Shown one piece after another: positions 1 to 12,129 of a DNA stretch of 64,000 nucleotides (within the stretch, counting starts at the first letter, position 1; the number at the start of each line of letters is the position of its first letter). The position numbers were made by a program, and so were the translations under genes. This DNA comes from Zingiber officinale (taxonomy: Eukaryota > Streptophyta > Magnoliopsida > Zingiberales > Zingiberaceae), in assembly GCF_018446385.1 (NCBI RefSeq), contig NC_055996.1:132418532-132482531 (forward strand). Direction: 5' to 3'. Under the pieces are notes generated by a model. The model made no database searches. It was not told the origin of the DNA and worked only from the letters and a program-made list of their open reading frames with translations.

Positions 1-3000
1 AGAGGAAAGAAATGATCAGGGAAGGGAAAAAGAATCGGGTAGAAGTGTAGATCTAGGGTTTTTAGGAACAAACATTTTTTGTTCCCAATTTCGTCCCTAA
101 AATTGGGACGAATCCATGGATTCGTCCCAAATTTTGGGACAAATACTGGATTCGTCCCAAAATCTGGGACGAATTCAGAAATTTGTCCCAGAATTTAATT
201 TTTTTTAAATAAAAGAGGAACAAAATTAAAAGGAATAAATACGAACCTAGAGACATCGGAATTTGATGAAACAAGTTTCTATATGCTCGTATCATTATCC
301 TGATCGTAAATCTTTCAATAAAAATATTTTTTCCCAAATAGATATATTTTTGGAATTTTTTAATCCCAAATTGACCTAATTGAGTGTTAAAAATTCAAAT
401 GGCTTAAAATATTAATTAAAAATTATGGATGATGACGTATTTACGATCACCTCAATGATACGGACGTATAGAAACTTGTTTCATCAAATTCCGATGTCCC
501 TAGGTCCATATTTAGGACTTAGGTGTTTGATTTTATTAATTGAAAATTATTTTTAGTTTTGGGACGAATCTCTAGATTCGTCCCAAAATTTGGGACGAAT
601 CCAGGAATTCGTCCCAAAGTTTGGGATGAATCCAGGAATTCGTCCCAAAGTTTGGGACGAATCTCTGGATTCGTCCCAAAATTTTATTTATTAAAAAATA
701 AAAAAACAAACTTGGACACCTTAAATATGGACCTAGAGACATCGGAATTTGATAAAACAAGTTTCTATGTGCTCATATCATTATCCTGATCGTAAATCTA
801 TCAATAAAAATATTTTTTACCAAATATATATATTTTTGGAATTTTTTAATCCCAAATTGACCTAATTGGGTGTTAAAAATTCAAATCGCTTAAAATATTA
901 ATTAAAAATTATGGATGATGATGTATTTACGATCAGCTCAACGATACGGACGCATAGAAACTTGTTTCATCAAATTCCGATGTCTCTAGGTCCATATTTA
1001 GGACTTAGATGCTTGATTTTATTTATTGAAAATCATTTTTAGTTTTGGGACGAATACTATTTTGGGACGAATCCAGAGATTCGTCCCAAAATTTTATTTA
1101 TTAAAAAATAAAAAAACAAACTTGGACGCCTTAAATACGGACCTAGAGACATCGGAATTTGATGAAACAAGTTTCTATGTACTCGTATCATTATCCTGAT
1201 TGTAAATCTATCAATAAAAATATTTTTTACCAAATATATATATTTTTGGAATTTTTTAATCCCAAATTGACCTAATTGGGTGTTAAAAATTCAAATCGCA
1301 GAAAATATTAATTAAAAATTATGGAAGATGATGTATTTATGATTAGCTAAATGATACGGACGCATAGAAACTTGTTTCATCAAATTCCGATATCTCTAGG
1401 TCCATATTTAAACTTTCGGACACTAATTTACAATTATTCACTACAAACACCTTTTTTTTGTTAATATCAACCTATATATGTTTTAAAAAATATATACCTA
1501 GAGACATCGGAATTTGATGAAACAAATTTCTATGTGATCGTATCATTATCCTGATCGTAAATCTATCAATAAAAATATTTTTTACCAAATTGATATATTT
1601 TTGGAATTTTTTAATCCCAAATTGACCTAATTGGGTGTTAAACATTCAAATCGCTTAAAATATTAATTAAAAATTTTGGATGATGACGTATTTACGATCA
1701 GCTCAACGATACGGACGCATAGAAACTTGTTTCATTAAATTCCGATGTCTCTAGGTCCATATTTAGGCCTTAGGTGTTTGATTATATTTATTGAAAATTA
1801 TTTTTAGTTTTGGGACGAATCCTGGATTCGTCCCAAATTTTGGGATGAATCCAGGAATTCGTCCCAAAGTTTGGGACGAATCTCTGGATTTGTCCCAAAC
1901 TTTGGGACGAATCCAGAGATTCGTCCCAAAATTTTATTTATTAAAAAATAAAAAAACAAACTTGGACACCTTAAATACGGACCTAGAGACATCAGAATTT
2001 GATGAAACAAGTTTCTATGTACTCGTATCATTATCCTGATTGTAAATTTATCAATAAAAATATTTTTTACCAAATATATATATATTTGGAATTTTTTAAT
2101 CCCAAATTGACCTAATTGGGTGTTAAAAATTCAAATCGCAGAAAATATTAATAAAAAATTATGGAAGATGATGTATTTACGATTAGCTCAATGATACGGA
2201 CGCATAGAAACTTGTTTCATCAAATCCGATGTCTCTAGGTCCATATTTAAACTTTCGGACACTAATTTACAATTATTCACTACAAACACCTTTTTTTTGT
2301 TAATATCAACCTATATATGTTTTAAAAAATATATACCTAGAGACATCGGAATTTGATGAAACAAATTTCTATGTGATCGTATCATTATCCTGATCGTAAA
2401 TCTATCAATAAAAATATTTTTTACCAAATTGATATATTTTTGGAATTTTTTAATCCCAAATTGACCTAATTGGGTGTTAAACATTCAAATCGCTTAAAAT
2501 ATTAATTAAAAATTTTGGATGATGACGTATTTACGATCAGCTCAATGATACGGACGCATAGAAACTTGTTTCATTAAATTCCGATGTCTCTAGGTCCATA
2601 TTTAGGCCTTAGGTGTTTGATTATATTTATTGAAAATTATTTTTAGTTTTGGGACGAATCCTGGATTCGTCCCAAATTTTGGGACGAATCCAGGAATTCA
2701 TCCCAAAGTTTGGGACGAATCTCTGAATTTGTCCCAAACTTTGGGACGAATCCAGAGATTCGTCCCAAAATTTTATTTATTAAAAAATAAAAAAACAAAC
2801 TTGGACGCCTTAAATACGGACCTAGAGACATCGGAATTTGATGAAACAAGTTTCTATGTACTCGTATCATTATCCTGATTGTAAATCTATCAATAAAAAT
2901 ATTTTTTACCAAATATATATATATTTGGAATTTTTTAATCCCAAATTGACCTAATTGGGTGTTAAAAATTCAAATCGCAGAAAATATTAATTAAAAATTA

Positions 3001-6000
3001 TGGAAGATGATGTATTTATGATTAGCTAAATGATACGGACGCATAGAAACTTGTTTCATCAAATTCCGATGTCTCTAGGTCCATATTTAAACTTTCGGAC
3101 ACTAATTTACAATTATTCACTACAAACACCTTTTTTTTGTTAATATCAACCTATATATGTTTTAAAAAATATATACCTAGAGACATCGGAATTTGATGAA
3201 ACAAATTTCTATGTGATCGTATCATTATCCTGATCGTAAATCTATCAATAAAAATATTTTTTACCAAATTGATATATTTTTGGAATTTTTTAATCCCAAA
3301 TTGACCTAATTGGGTGTTAAACATTCAAATCGCTTAAAATATTAATTAAAAATTTTGGATGATGACGTATTTACGATCAGCTCAACGATACGGACGCATA
3401 GAAACTTGTTTCATTAAATTCCGATGTCTCTAGGTCCATATTTAGGCCTTAGGTGTTTGATTATATTTATTGAAAATTATTTTTAGCTTTGGGACGAATC
3501 CAGGAATTCGTCCCAAAGTTTGGGACGAATCCAAAGATTCGTCCCAAAATTTTATTTATTAACAAATAAAAAAACAAACTTAGACACCTTAAATACGGAC
3601 CTAGAGACATCGGAATTTGATGAAACAAGTTTCTATGTCTTCGTATCATTATCCTGATCGTAAATCTATCAATAAAAATATTTTTTACCAAATTGATATA
3701 TTTTTGGAATTTTTTAATCCCAAATTGACCTAATTGGGTGTTAAAAATTCAAATCGCAGAAAATATTAATTAAAAATTATGGAAGATGATGTATTTATGA
3801 TTAGCTCAATGATACGGACGCATAGAAACTTGTTTCATCAAATTCCGATGTCTCTAGGTCCATATTTAAACTTTCGGACACTAATTTACAATTATTCACT
3901 ACAAACACCTTTTTTGTTAATATCAACCTATATATGTTTTAAAAAATATATACCTACAGACATCAGAATTTGATGAAACAAATTTCTATGTGATCGTATC
4001 ATTATCCTGATCGTAAATCTATCAATAAAAATATTTTTTACCAAATAGATATATTTTTGGAATTTTTTAATCCCAAATTAACCTAATTGGGTGTTAAACA
4101 TTCAAATCGCTAAAATATTAATTAAAAATTTTGGATGATGACGTATTTACGATCAGCTCAACGATACGGACGCATAGAAACTTGTTTCATTAAATTCCGA
4201 TGTCTCTAGGTCTATATTTAGGCCTTAGGTGTTTGATTATATTTATTGAAAATTATTTTTAGTTTTGGGACTAATCCTGGATTCGTCCCAAATTTTGAGA
4301 CGAATCCAGGAATTCGTCCCAAAGTTTGGGACGAATCTCTGGATTCGTCCCAAATTTTGGGACGAATCCAGAGATTCGTCCCAAACTTTTATTTATTAAA
4401 AAATAAAAAAATAAACTTGGACGCCTTAAATACGGACCTAGAGACATCGGAATTTGATGAAACAAGTTTCTATGTACTCGTATCATTATCCTGATCGTAA
4501 ATCTATCAATAAAAATATTTTTTACCAAATATAAATATTTTTGGAATTTTTTAATCCCAAATTGACCTAATTGGGTGTTAAAAATTCATCGCAGAAAATA
4601 TTAATTAAAAATTATGGAAGATGATGTATTTACGATTAGCTCAATGATACGGACGCATAGAAACTTGTTTCATCAAATTCTGATGTCTCTAGGTCCATAT
4701 TTAAACTTTCGGACACTAATTTACAATTATTCACTACAAACACTTTTTTTGTTGGTATCAACCTATATATGTTTTAAAAAATATATACCTAGAGACATCG
4801 GAATTTGATGAAACAAATTTATATGTGATCGTATCATTATCCTGATCGTAAATCTATCAATAAAAATATTTTTTACCAAATAGATATATTTTTGGAATTT
4901 TTTAATCCCAAATTGACCTAATTGGGTGTTAAACATTCAAATCGCTTAAAATTTTAATTAAAAATTTTGGATGATGACGTATTTACGATCAGCTCAATGA
5001 TACGGATGCATAGAAACTTGTTTCATTAAATTCTGATGTCTCTAGGTCCATATTTAGGCCTTAGGTGTTTGATTATATTTATTGAAAATTATTTTTAGTT
5101 TTGGGACGAATCCAGAGATTCGTCCCAAAATTTTATTTATTAAAAAATAAAAAACAAACTTGGACGCCTTAAATACGGACCTAGAGACATCGGAATTTGA
5201 TGAAACAAGTTTCTATATGTTCGTATCATTATCCTGATCATAAATCTCTCAATAAAAATATTTTTTACCAAATATATATATTTTTGGAATTTTTTAATCC
5301 CAAATTGACCTAATTGGGTGTTAAAAATTCAAATCACAGAAAATATTAATTAAAAATTATGGAAGATGATGTATTTACGATAAGCTCAATGATACGGATG
5401 CATAGAAACTTGTTTCATCAAATTCCGATGTCTAGGTCCATATTTAAGCTTTCGGACACTAATTTACAATTATTCACTACAAACACCTTTTTTGTTAATA
5501 TCAACCTATATATGTTTTAAAAAATATATATCTAGAGACATCGGAATTTGATGAAACAAGTTTCTATGTGATCGTATCATTATCCTGATCGTAAATCTAT
5601 CAATAAAAATATTTTTTACCAAATAGATATATTTTTGAAATTTTTTAATCCCAAATTGACCTAATTGGGTGTTAAGCATTCAAATCGCTTAAAATATTAA
5701 TTAAAAATTATGGATGATGACGTATTTACGATCAGCTCAACGATACGGACGCATAGAAACTTGTTTCATTAAATTCCGATGTCTCTAGGTCCATATTTAG
5801 GCCTTAGGTGTTTGATTTTATTTATTTAAAATTATTTTCAGTTTTGGGACGAATCCTGGATTCGTCCCAAATTTTGGGACGAATCCAGGAATTCGTCCCA
5901 AAATTTTATTTATTAAAAAATAAAAAAACAAACTTGGACGCCTTAAATACGGACCTAGAGACATCGGAATTTGATGAAACAAGTTTCTATGTACTCGTAT

Positions 6001-7020
6001 CATTATCCTGATCATAAATATATCAATAAAAATATTTTTTACCAAATATATATATTTTTGGAATTTTTTAATCCCAAATTGACCTAATTGGATGTTAAAA
6101 ATTCAAATCGCTGAAAATATTAATTAAAAATTATGGATGATGACGTATTTACGATCAGCTCAACGATATGGACGTATAGAAACTTGTTTCATTAAATTCC
6201 AATGTCTCTTGGTCCATATTTAGGCCTTAGGTGTTTGATTTTATTTATTTAAAATTATTTTCAGTTTTGGGACGAATCCTAGATTCGTCCCAAACTTTGG
6301 GACGAATCCAGAGATTCGTCCCAAAATTTTATTTATTAAAAAATAAAAAAACAAACTTGGACGCCTTAAATACGGACCTAGAGACATCGGAATTTGATGA
6401 AACAAGTTTCTATGTACTCGTATCATTATCCTGATCATAAATATATCAATAAAAATATTTTTTACCAAATATATATATTTTTGGAATTTTTTAATCTCAA
6501 ATTGACCTAATTGGGTGTTAAAAATTCAAATCGCTGAAAATATTAATTAAAAATTATGGATGATGACGTATTTACGATTAGCTCAACGATACAAACACAT
6601 AGAAACTTATTTCATCAAATTCCGATGTCTCTAGGTCCATATTTAGGCCTTAGGTGTTTGATTTTTTTTATTTAAAATTATTTTCAGTTTTGGGACGAAT
6701 CCTGGATTCGTCCCAAAATTTGGGACGAATTCAGGAATTCGTCCCAACATTTGGGACGAATTCTCGATTTGTTCCCAAATCTGGGACGAATCCAGGATTT
6801 GTCCCTAAATTTGGGACAAATTTTTATTTCGTTCCAGATTTGGGGACGAATTTAGCAACGAATTTTTTTTATGTTGCAAACTTGAAACGAATTTTGTCTG
6901 TTGCAAGTTTTGTTGGTTATTTGGGTCGAAATTTATTTTCGACCCTAAATTTGTCCCAATTTTGGGACGAATTATTTTCGTTCCAAACTTTTGTCCCCAA
7001 AGTTATGTTTTTTTGTAGTG
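1..7020. mobile_element. Terminal part of a CACTA (En/Spm) transposon; other end outside the window
   Basis: The segment ends at 7020 in TTTTTTTGTAGTG, the reverse complement of a CACTAC-type terminus, followed by ATG as a possible 3-bp target duplication. Inward lie many copies of the short inverted motif TTTGGGACGAATC / GATTCGTCCCAAA, as expected for CACTA subterminal repeats. The last 340 bases (6680-7020) hold a diverging run of this motif. No transposase can be read; the element must continue left of base 1. The short ORFs across the array are by-products of the repeats. The terminus is convincing; whether the whole 7 kb belongs to one element is inferred from the shared motif. Confidence 0.7.
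424..6556. repeat. Tandem array of foldback units with ~840-bp higher-order structure
   Basis: Units start at a recurring ATGGATGATGACG / ATGGAAGATGATG box near 424, 910, 1321, 1676, 2161, 2515, 2999, 3356, 3779, 4132, 4613, 4970, 5357, 5712, 6136 and 6557. Spacing alternates between about 354 bp and about 420-485 bp through the middle, so 1321-5356 reads as five ~840-bp dimers. Every unit has two inverted arms of roughly 85 bp, for example 2526-2610 against 2799-2887, sharing GAAACTTGTTTCATCAAATT and its complement. Long units hold one to four GGGACGAATC palindromes between the arms. Short units hold a CACTACAAACACC core instead. Confidence 0.85.
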
Positions 7021-8676
7021 ATGGGGAGAATTTACATGAATTGCAGGGATATAAGCTCTGTTAATCCCAAGATTCTACCCTAATACCTTATGTGGCAATC
7101 AACCTGCCACTTACCAACTCAGCTAAGCCCGTGGGAGTTGGTGGGAGGCTTCTTAAGCTACTACGGTTAGAACTCAATGACGAAGATGGTATTGTATGGG
7201 GTGAGGATCCTGGGTTGGTCAATGGGCGGCAACTCGATTTATCCCTCGTGGCAGGTGGAAAAAGTCTGTGAGACCGGACTAGTTACCCAAAGTGAACTGG
7301 AGGACATAATTTTGACATAAGAAGTGACTATGTTCCCAAGCATTATATGTCGTCCTCTTTCCTTTATTAGTCTCGCCTTAATATATGGAGGGGACATCTT
7401 CACTTAAGAACCTCACAAGGTTCAATGTGGTTAGATAAAACAACATATTTTACTGTCACCACTTGAAATCAGTATTTGTAAACTTCTTCGGTTTCTCGCC
7501 ATGCATTGATGGAATAGAAGTCGTTGATAATGAATCCATCAAGATTGTATAAAAAATTTCGTCTTAAAATTATTCGATCTGGTGGTGGTGTACTTTGAGC
7601 GTGGGCAAAATGACAATCTAACACTGCTTTGGCAAAGTTGATACTGGAGTTGAGCTCTATCTCTTTAATACAAATTTGCTCCACACACATTTCTCATGGA
7701 ACACGACAATCATCTCCGTAGATAGAATGAAATTATCTTGTGAGAGCAGCACTACAAATGACAAAACCTCCGAACCAAAGAAGTTTCTTGAACTCTCCAA
7801 ATGTAACTATGGAATGCAATGCTTGCTTTGGTTTGAAATGGAATGAATGAAATAAGAATGTGAGAGATCTTATTTATACTAAATGAAGGGGGGTAAAAGA
7901 ATCTCTTAAATCAATTAGATCTCATCTATCCAACTTGAATTGGATGATCTAGATTGTATTCCTTCCCAAGAGACACAATCCCACTTCATTTGGATGTCTT
8001 CCTTTTGAAATCAATGGTTGAGATTAATCCATCCGAAGGGACACTTATACTTTCTCATTTGGATGAATCTGATTTGTCCATCTTAATCTAAAGATCCAAA
8101 TTAAGCCATGTCACCAATCCATATGATGATTTCTCATTCACACACTAATTGGTTCAAAATCAATTTTCCAACAAAAGTGGTCGAACTCACTAATCAATTA
8201 ATAAACCTTATGTAACTCCAGTTGTATGGAAATTGATTAATGTAATCAGTGGAGTGCTCTGTTTTATTATGAAACCTTCTGTGCCCGAGTTTACGTCAAT
8301 AGTCAATTTCTACTTAATGACAATTGACTGGTAATAACTCAATCAAGTCCCAAATCGATTGCAAAACATTTAGTTCATAATTTATAGGCGTATTAGTGGA
8401 TTGCTAAATCATAACAGTCAACTGATGTCGATGCAAATCCAATTTTCGGATCAAACGCTACGGTTATCCCAAAAAATACCAGTGATTGCTGTTGTTTTTT
8501 GTTTTCTTTATGGACAAATATGAAAAACTTGATTAAAGCCTAATCCTAGGTTTTCTTATCTATTTTTTGACGATTAAACATTGTTTTGCACTAGATCAAA
8601 ATTTAACATAAAACATAGAAAATCGATAAAAATCCTAACTTTATTGTTATAAGATCGATCAAACGACATGTAGCTT
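7021..8676. other. Unassigned intergenic sequence
   Basis: No gene is recognised. A 73-codon minus-strand ORF at 7469-7690 has no family I recognise. By position this stretch could be internal sequence of the minus-strand LTR element whose LTR starts at 8690. The part at 8540-8670 matches 61815-61900 loosely (shared AGATCAAAAT and CATAACTTTA-type words), which supports a common origin with the right-hand copy. Confidence 0.4.
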
Positions 8677-8689
8677 TGATACCAATTGA
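8677..8689 (-). promoter_or_regulatory. Primer-binding site of LTR element (copy A)
   Basis: On the minus strand the LTR end is followed by TTGGTATCAAAGC, close to the TGGTATCAGAGC complement of initiator tRNA-Met used by plant Copia elements. The equivalent site in copy B (62101-62113) reads TTGGTATGAGAGC. Confidence 0.6.
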
Positions 8690-8981
8690 TGCATTAGTTT
8701 CTAAACGTGAATTTTAAATCTGTATTAACTCAAATAAAAGAAAACATGCTCAAGATCTAGTATTATCAAAAATTACAGTGCAATAAAATTGAATTGCTAA
8801 AATTAGAGGATAAACCTGAGTAGAGTGGAATTGACATCGTCTTTGTGTCATTCACGTATCTGGTGATCCGGAGAAAAAGCAATAGGCACAGATCTTCCAT
8901 AGGGGATTGGATAACGACACTGTACTCTTCTTACCAATATGTAGTAGAGAGATCACGAATTACCCAATCCTACAAGAACCA

Positions 8982-9015
<34 letters not shown>
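8690..9015 (-). mobile_element. Copia-like LTR, 3' part (copy A, split by the Tat element)
   Basis: This is the end of an LTR of about 490 bp whose other part is 31752-31914. The uninterrupted homologue is 62114-62621. The two share long words such as AAAGAAAACATGCTCAAGATC and ATCGTCTTTGTGTC. The split point is an (AT)n run, where the Tat Gypsy element inserted. The LTR sits inside a broken DUF247 gene about ten codons after its start. Confidence 0.7.

Positions 9016-9016
<1 letters not shown>
8984..9016. repeat. (AT)n microsatellite at the Tat insertion junction
   Basis: A run of alternating AT abuts the left LTR end of the Gypsy element. A TACA/TA run (31752-31786) abuts the right end. These blur the target-site duplication, which cannot be read. 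Confidence 0.8.
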
Positions 9017-9018
<2 letters not shown>

Positions 9019-9976
9019 GGTACGAGAACTCTGCACACACTCAGACAAGCACACAGAACGTTAGAGATCAAGAACCAGGGAAAAGTCCCCGGAGCAGGCC
9101 CTCCGACTTTCAAGTTAGGCACTTTTTCCCCAGTATAATAGTGTACGAAGAAAGAAGAAAAGTAGACGACAAGTGTGCGAGTGAGAGTACCTATGCAAGG
9201 GAGAGGACGCCCCTTTTTATATGACAGTGCGTACCTTTTGGAGACTGAGCCCTGTTAAAGGGTGTCGGGTGGCAAGACTTGTCGAGTGGTGGAGGACATG
9301 TGGTCTTCTCCTATAGATTGGAGGAAGGTTCTATTTACGGATGACCCCAACCACTGACATATTCCCTGACATGCAGCAGATATTCTCTGACAGGTAGTTA
9401 TGATTCCCTAACCTGTTGTTGCGTAGCACCTTCTATCTTGCGTGGGTGCAATCGAAATAGCTCGGGTTGATCTGCTGAGTGTTGATGAATAGAATGGATA
9501 GACGGAAGGGCGCGACCAGAGTCCCTCTTGGTCGACCTTTATGATTCAGACCCGACCGAGAATGACAAGTCTGCTGACATAGGCTAGTTTGAAAACACTC
9601 GATCGATAAAGCCAAGTCGGGCTTGGTCCTGATCACACTTCTTGCAGCAGACCTGGCTTCCTGACCGGTAGATCCTGCCCTGACCTTATATGCCGGATGG
9701 CCTAGGGGTAGTCTTACTCCGCATATTGACTGACACATCTCCTTGCCTCCTGACTGCCACATCCTCTTGACCTTTGATTGCCACATCCCCTTGACTTCTG
9801 ACTGTCACGTTCTCTTGACTTCTGGCTGCCACGTCCTTTTGACTTCTGATTGCCACATCCCCTTGACTTCTAACTGCCATGTTCCCTTGACTTCTGACTG
9901 TCACGTTCCCTTGACTTCTGACTGTCCCGTCCTTTTGACTTCTAACGATCAGGCCCCACCCTTATGCACCGTATCA
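9016..9976 (-). repeat. 3' LTR of the Tat Gypsy element
   Basis: Homologous to 30868-31751. It holds about nine copies of a 23-24-bp unit of the type TTGACTTCTGACTGTCACG (9745-9950); the other LTR holds about seven, which explains most of the length difference. Its plus-strand end is CGTATCA, matching the 5' LTR. Confidence 0.85.
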
Positions 9977-9992
9977 CAAGCCTCCCCCCAAG
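9977..9992 (-). promoter_or_regulatory. Polypurine tract of the Tat element
   Basis: The minus-strand reading TTGGGGGGAGGCTTG sits directly before the LTR start TGATACG, the expected place for plus-strand priming. This fixes the orientation of the element. Confidence 0.75.
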
Positions 9993-11532
9993 TCTAGTCG
10001 AAGGAGGCTCAGGTCCGACTGACTAGACCAGACTCCAATTTCACTTAGCCTTGCCACTGCGACTTTAACTACTGCCTCCCTTCCCGAGGCTTTTGGGAAT
10101 TTACCATGTCCTTAGATGTTGAGCCATTGCACGACCGTCTTTGCTGCTGCATCAATTCCCAGATCTTAGGATAGGTAGCACATCCTTAAATGTGATACTA
10201 TGTCCTGTATGTCGCTACGCGCCTAAATGGTGACCCTTCGCATCCTTCTCCTTAAAAAGAGCTAACTCCTCTTACACCCTTATGCTTTCCTTATACTCCT
10301 TCACATCATGGGATCCCCCATGAATCCTGATGAAGTGTTATCTTTGCGCGAACAGCTCACTCATCTGACTCAGTTACTTGCCCAGAAGGATGAGGCCTTA
10401 TTTGAGATGACACAGAACCGGGACCTTCAGTCTTCTCTTCGTCGAGAAATGGAAGAACTTTGGCTAGCCGCTAAGTCCCGGACTCGGGTTGAGGCGACCT
10501 TAAAGCATAAGGCTCATTTAGATCTGGAGAGTCAGACTCACTTTATCACTTATTTGAAGATAAAGCATGATGAATCTATAACCCTTCTCCAAGAAGAAAG
10601 TCAGTTGTTTTTTACTTCGTTCGGAGCCTGTGACGACTCCTACTCGAAGGCCCGTGGTCCTTGACCACTTTCGTTGGGCAATCACTAGCAATTCGAATAT
10701 AATTACAGAATGAATACAGGAAATGCTTAATGAAACAAAGTAATACCGACAAGAAAATTAACCAAAAATGAAGAAGCACTTTGTCGGAGCTTTGTTAGCG
10801 TCGCAGGAACGTAGAGCAGTGGGACCAGCGGTCGAAAGTTCTCAGTTGATGATTGATTTTGAAGCTCCTGCCTGGGGCTTCTTTTATATGCTGTCCCGGG
10901 CGCCTGAATCCCTTCCGGGCGCCTGGAATGTGCTCAACGTCGTCCTGGTGGATGAAATTTGCCTTCCGGGCGCCCGGACCCCTCTTCTCCAGAAAGTCCT
11001 TCTCCTGCAAGAAAAGGTTAGTCCGAGGCAAATGTACCCTGCAGCAAAAGAATGTTAGCACAGTTTTATAGATGAGCAAAGTATGACTTAGATTCCGTCT
11101 TTCCGAGACCGGAATCTAGTCACGATCTCGACTTAGATATCCGAAATGGATCTAAGTCGGATCGACGCCTAATGTTCCCTACCCGGGAACGCGTCCTCGC
11201 AGTCACTCCCCTCCATCACTTACCTGCCAGACGTCCGGTCAGCCCGTCGACCCGTCTGGACTTCTCGCCAAGTGTCCGGTCAGCCCGTCGACCCGCTTGG
11301 ACTTCTCGCCAGCTATCCGGTCAGCCCGTCGACCTAGCTGGACTTCTCGCCAAGCGTCCGGTCAGCCCGTCGACCCGCTTGGACTTCTTGCCAGCTATCC
11401 GGTCAGTCCGTCGACCTAGCTGGACTTTTCCTGCACACTTGATTAAAGTGTCAGACAACAACAAACCTAACTTAACCTGATTTGTCATTCATCAAAACCT
11501 GAGTTAGACCGTTAGTGCTAACCGCACCAACA

Positions 11533-11868
11533 GGAGGTGCCCTCGTGGAGTTCGATCAGCTTCGCCCAAAGTTCTTTTGCGCTGGAGAATGGTCCAACTC
11601 TGTTGAGTTCCTCCTTGGTCAGTCCGCACTGGAGGGTGCAGGTTGCTCTGGCATCAGCTTCCATCTTCTTGATTAGGGTCGGTTCCCATTTTTCGTAGGA
11701 TGTCGGCTTGCCGTCTTCGTCGGATGACAGTTCTAGTCCAGTCTTGATAATCATCCACGTGTCGAACTGTGTCTTGAGAAATGTTTCCATTCGCCCCTTC
11801 CAATATCCGAAGTCTTCTCCGGAGAAAAGTTGGGGGCGAACGGTGCTGAACCATTCTTGTTGGGCCAT
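11533..11868 (-). pseudogene. Copia gag N-terminal fragment
   Basis: The ORF starts MAQQEWFSTVRPQLFSGEDF, with the F(S/G)GEDFGYWKxRME signature of the plant Copia gag N-terminal domain (DUF4219-like), and ends at the conserved ELHEGTS motif. The next codon runs straight into the 3' LTR. There is no nucleic-acid-binding domain, protease or pol. Homologous regions in this window are 18901-19240, 44407-44761 and 15780-16139. Confidence 0.8.
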
Positions 11869-12114
11869 TAGCGATATGCAACAACAAAAAGAAGAAAAAA
11901 GGAATATCCCAAGACTATGTCTTGGATTAGCAGTGCGGGAAGTAAAGTTAAGAATTTGCGAAACTCGAGTGGTGTTGCACCAATCTCGAGCAAAAACCGA
12001 TTCGAAAAAATTAATTAGAATATACCTATTAAGCTAATTCTAATTGACTCCATAAAACTGAAAATACCACAAAAAGATTGCGTGATTGGTGGTTACACCA
12101 GGTCAACGCGACCC

Positions 12115-12129
12115 CCCTCTGATACCAAT
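12115..12129 (-). promoter_or_regulatory. Primer-binding site (initiator tRNA-Met type)
   Basis: The minus strand reads ATTGGTATCAGAG directly after the LTR end CCAACA, complementary to plant initiator tRNA-Met. Confidence 0.7.

Noticed and set aside
1791-6468. Many 60-90-residue ORFs with repeated GRIxxFVPKFGTN-type products
   Set aside because: They are translations of the GGGACGAATC tandem repeat on both strands, with no start context or homology to proteins.
7469-7690. 73-codon minus-strand ORF as a host gene
   Set aside because: No recognised family, no supporting neighbours; could be chance or decayed internal sequence of an LTR element.
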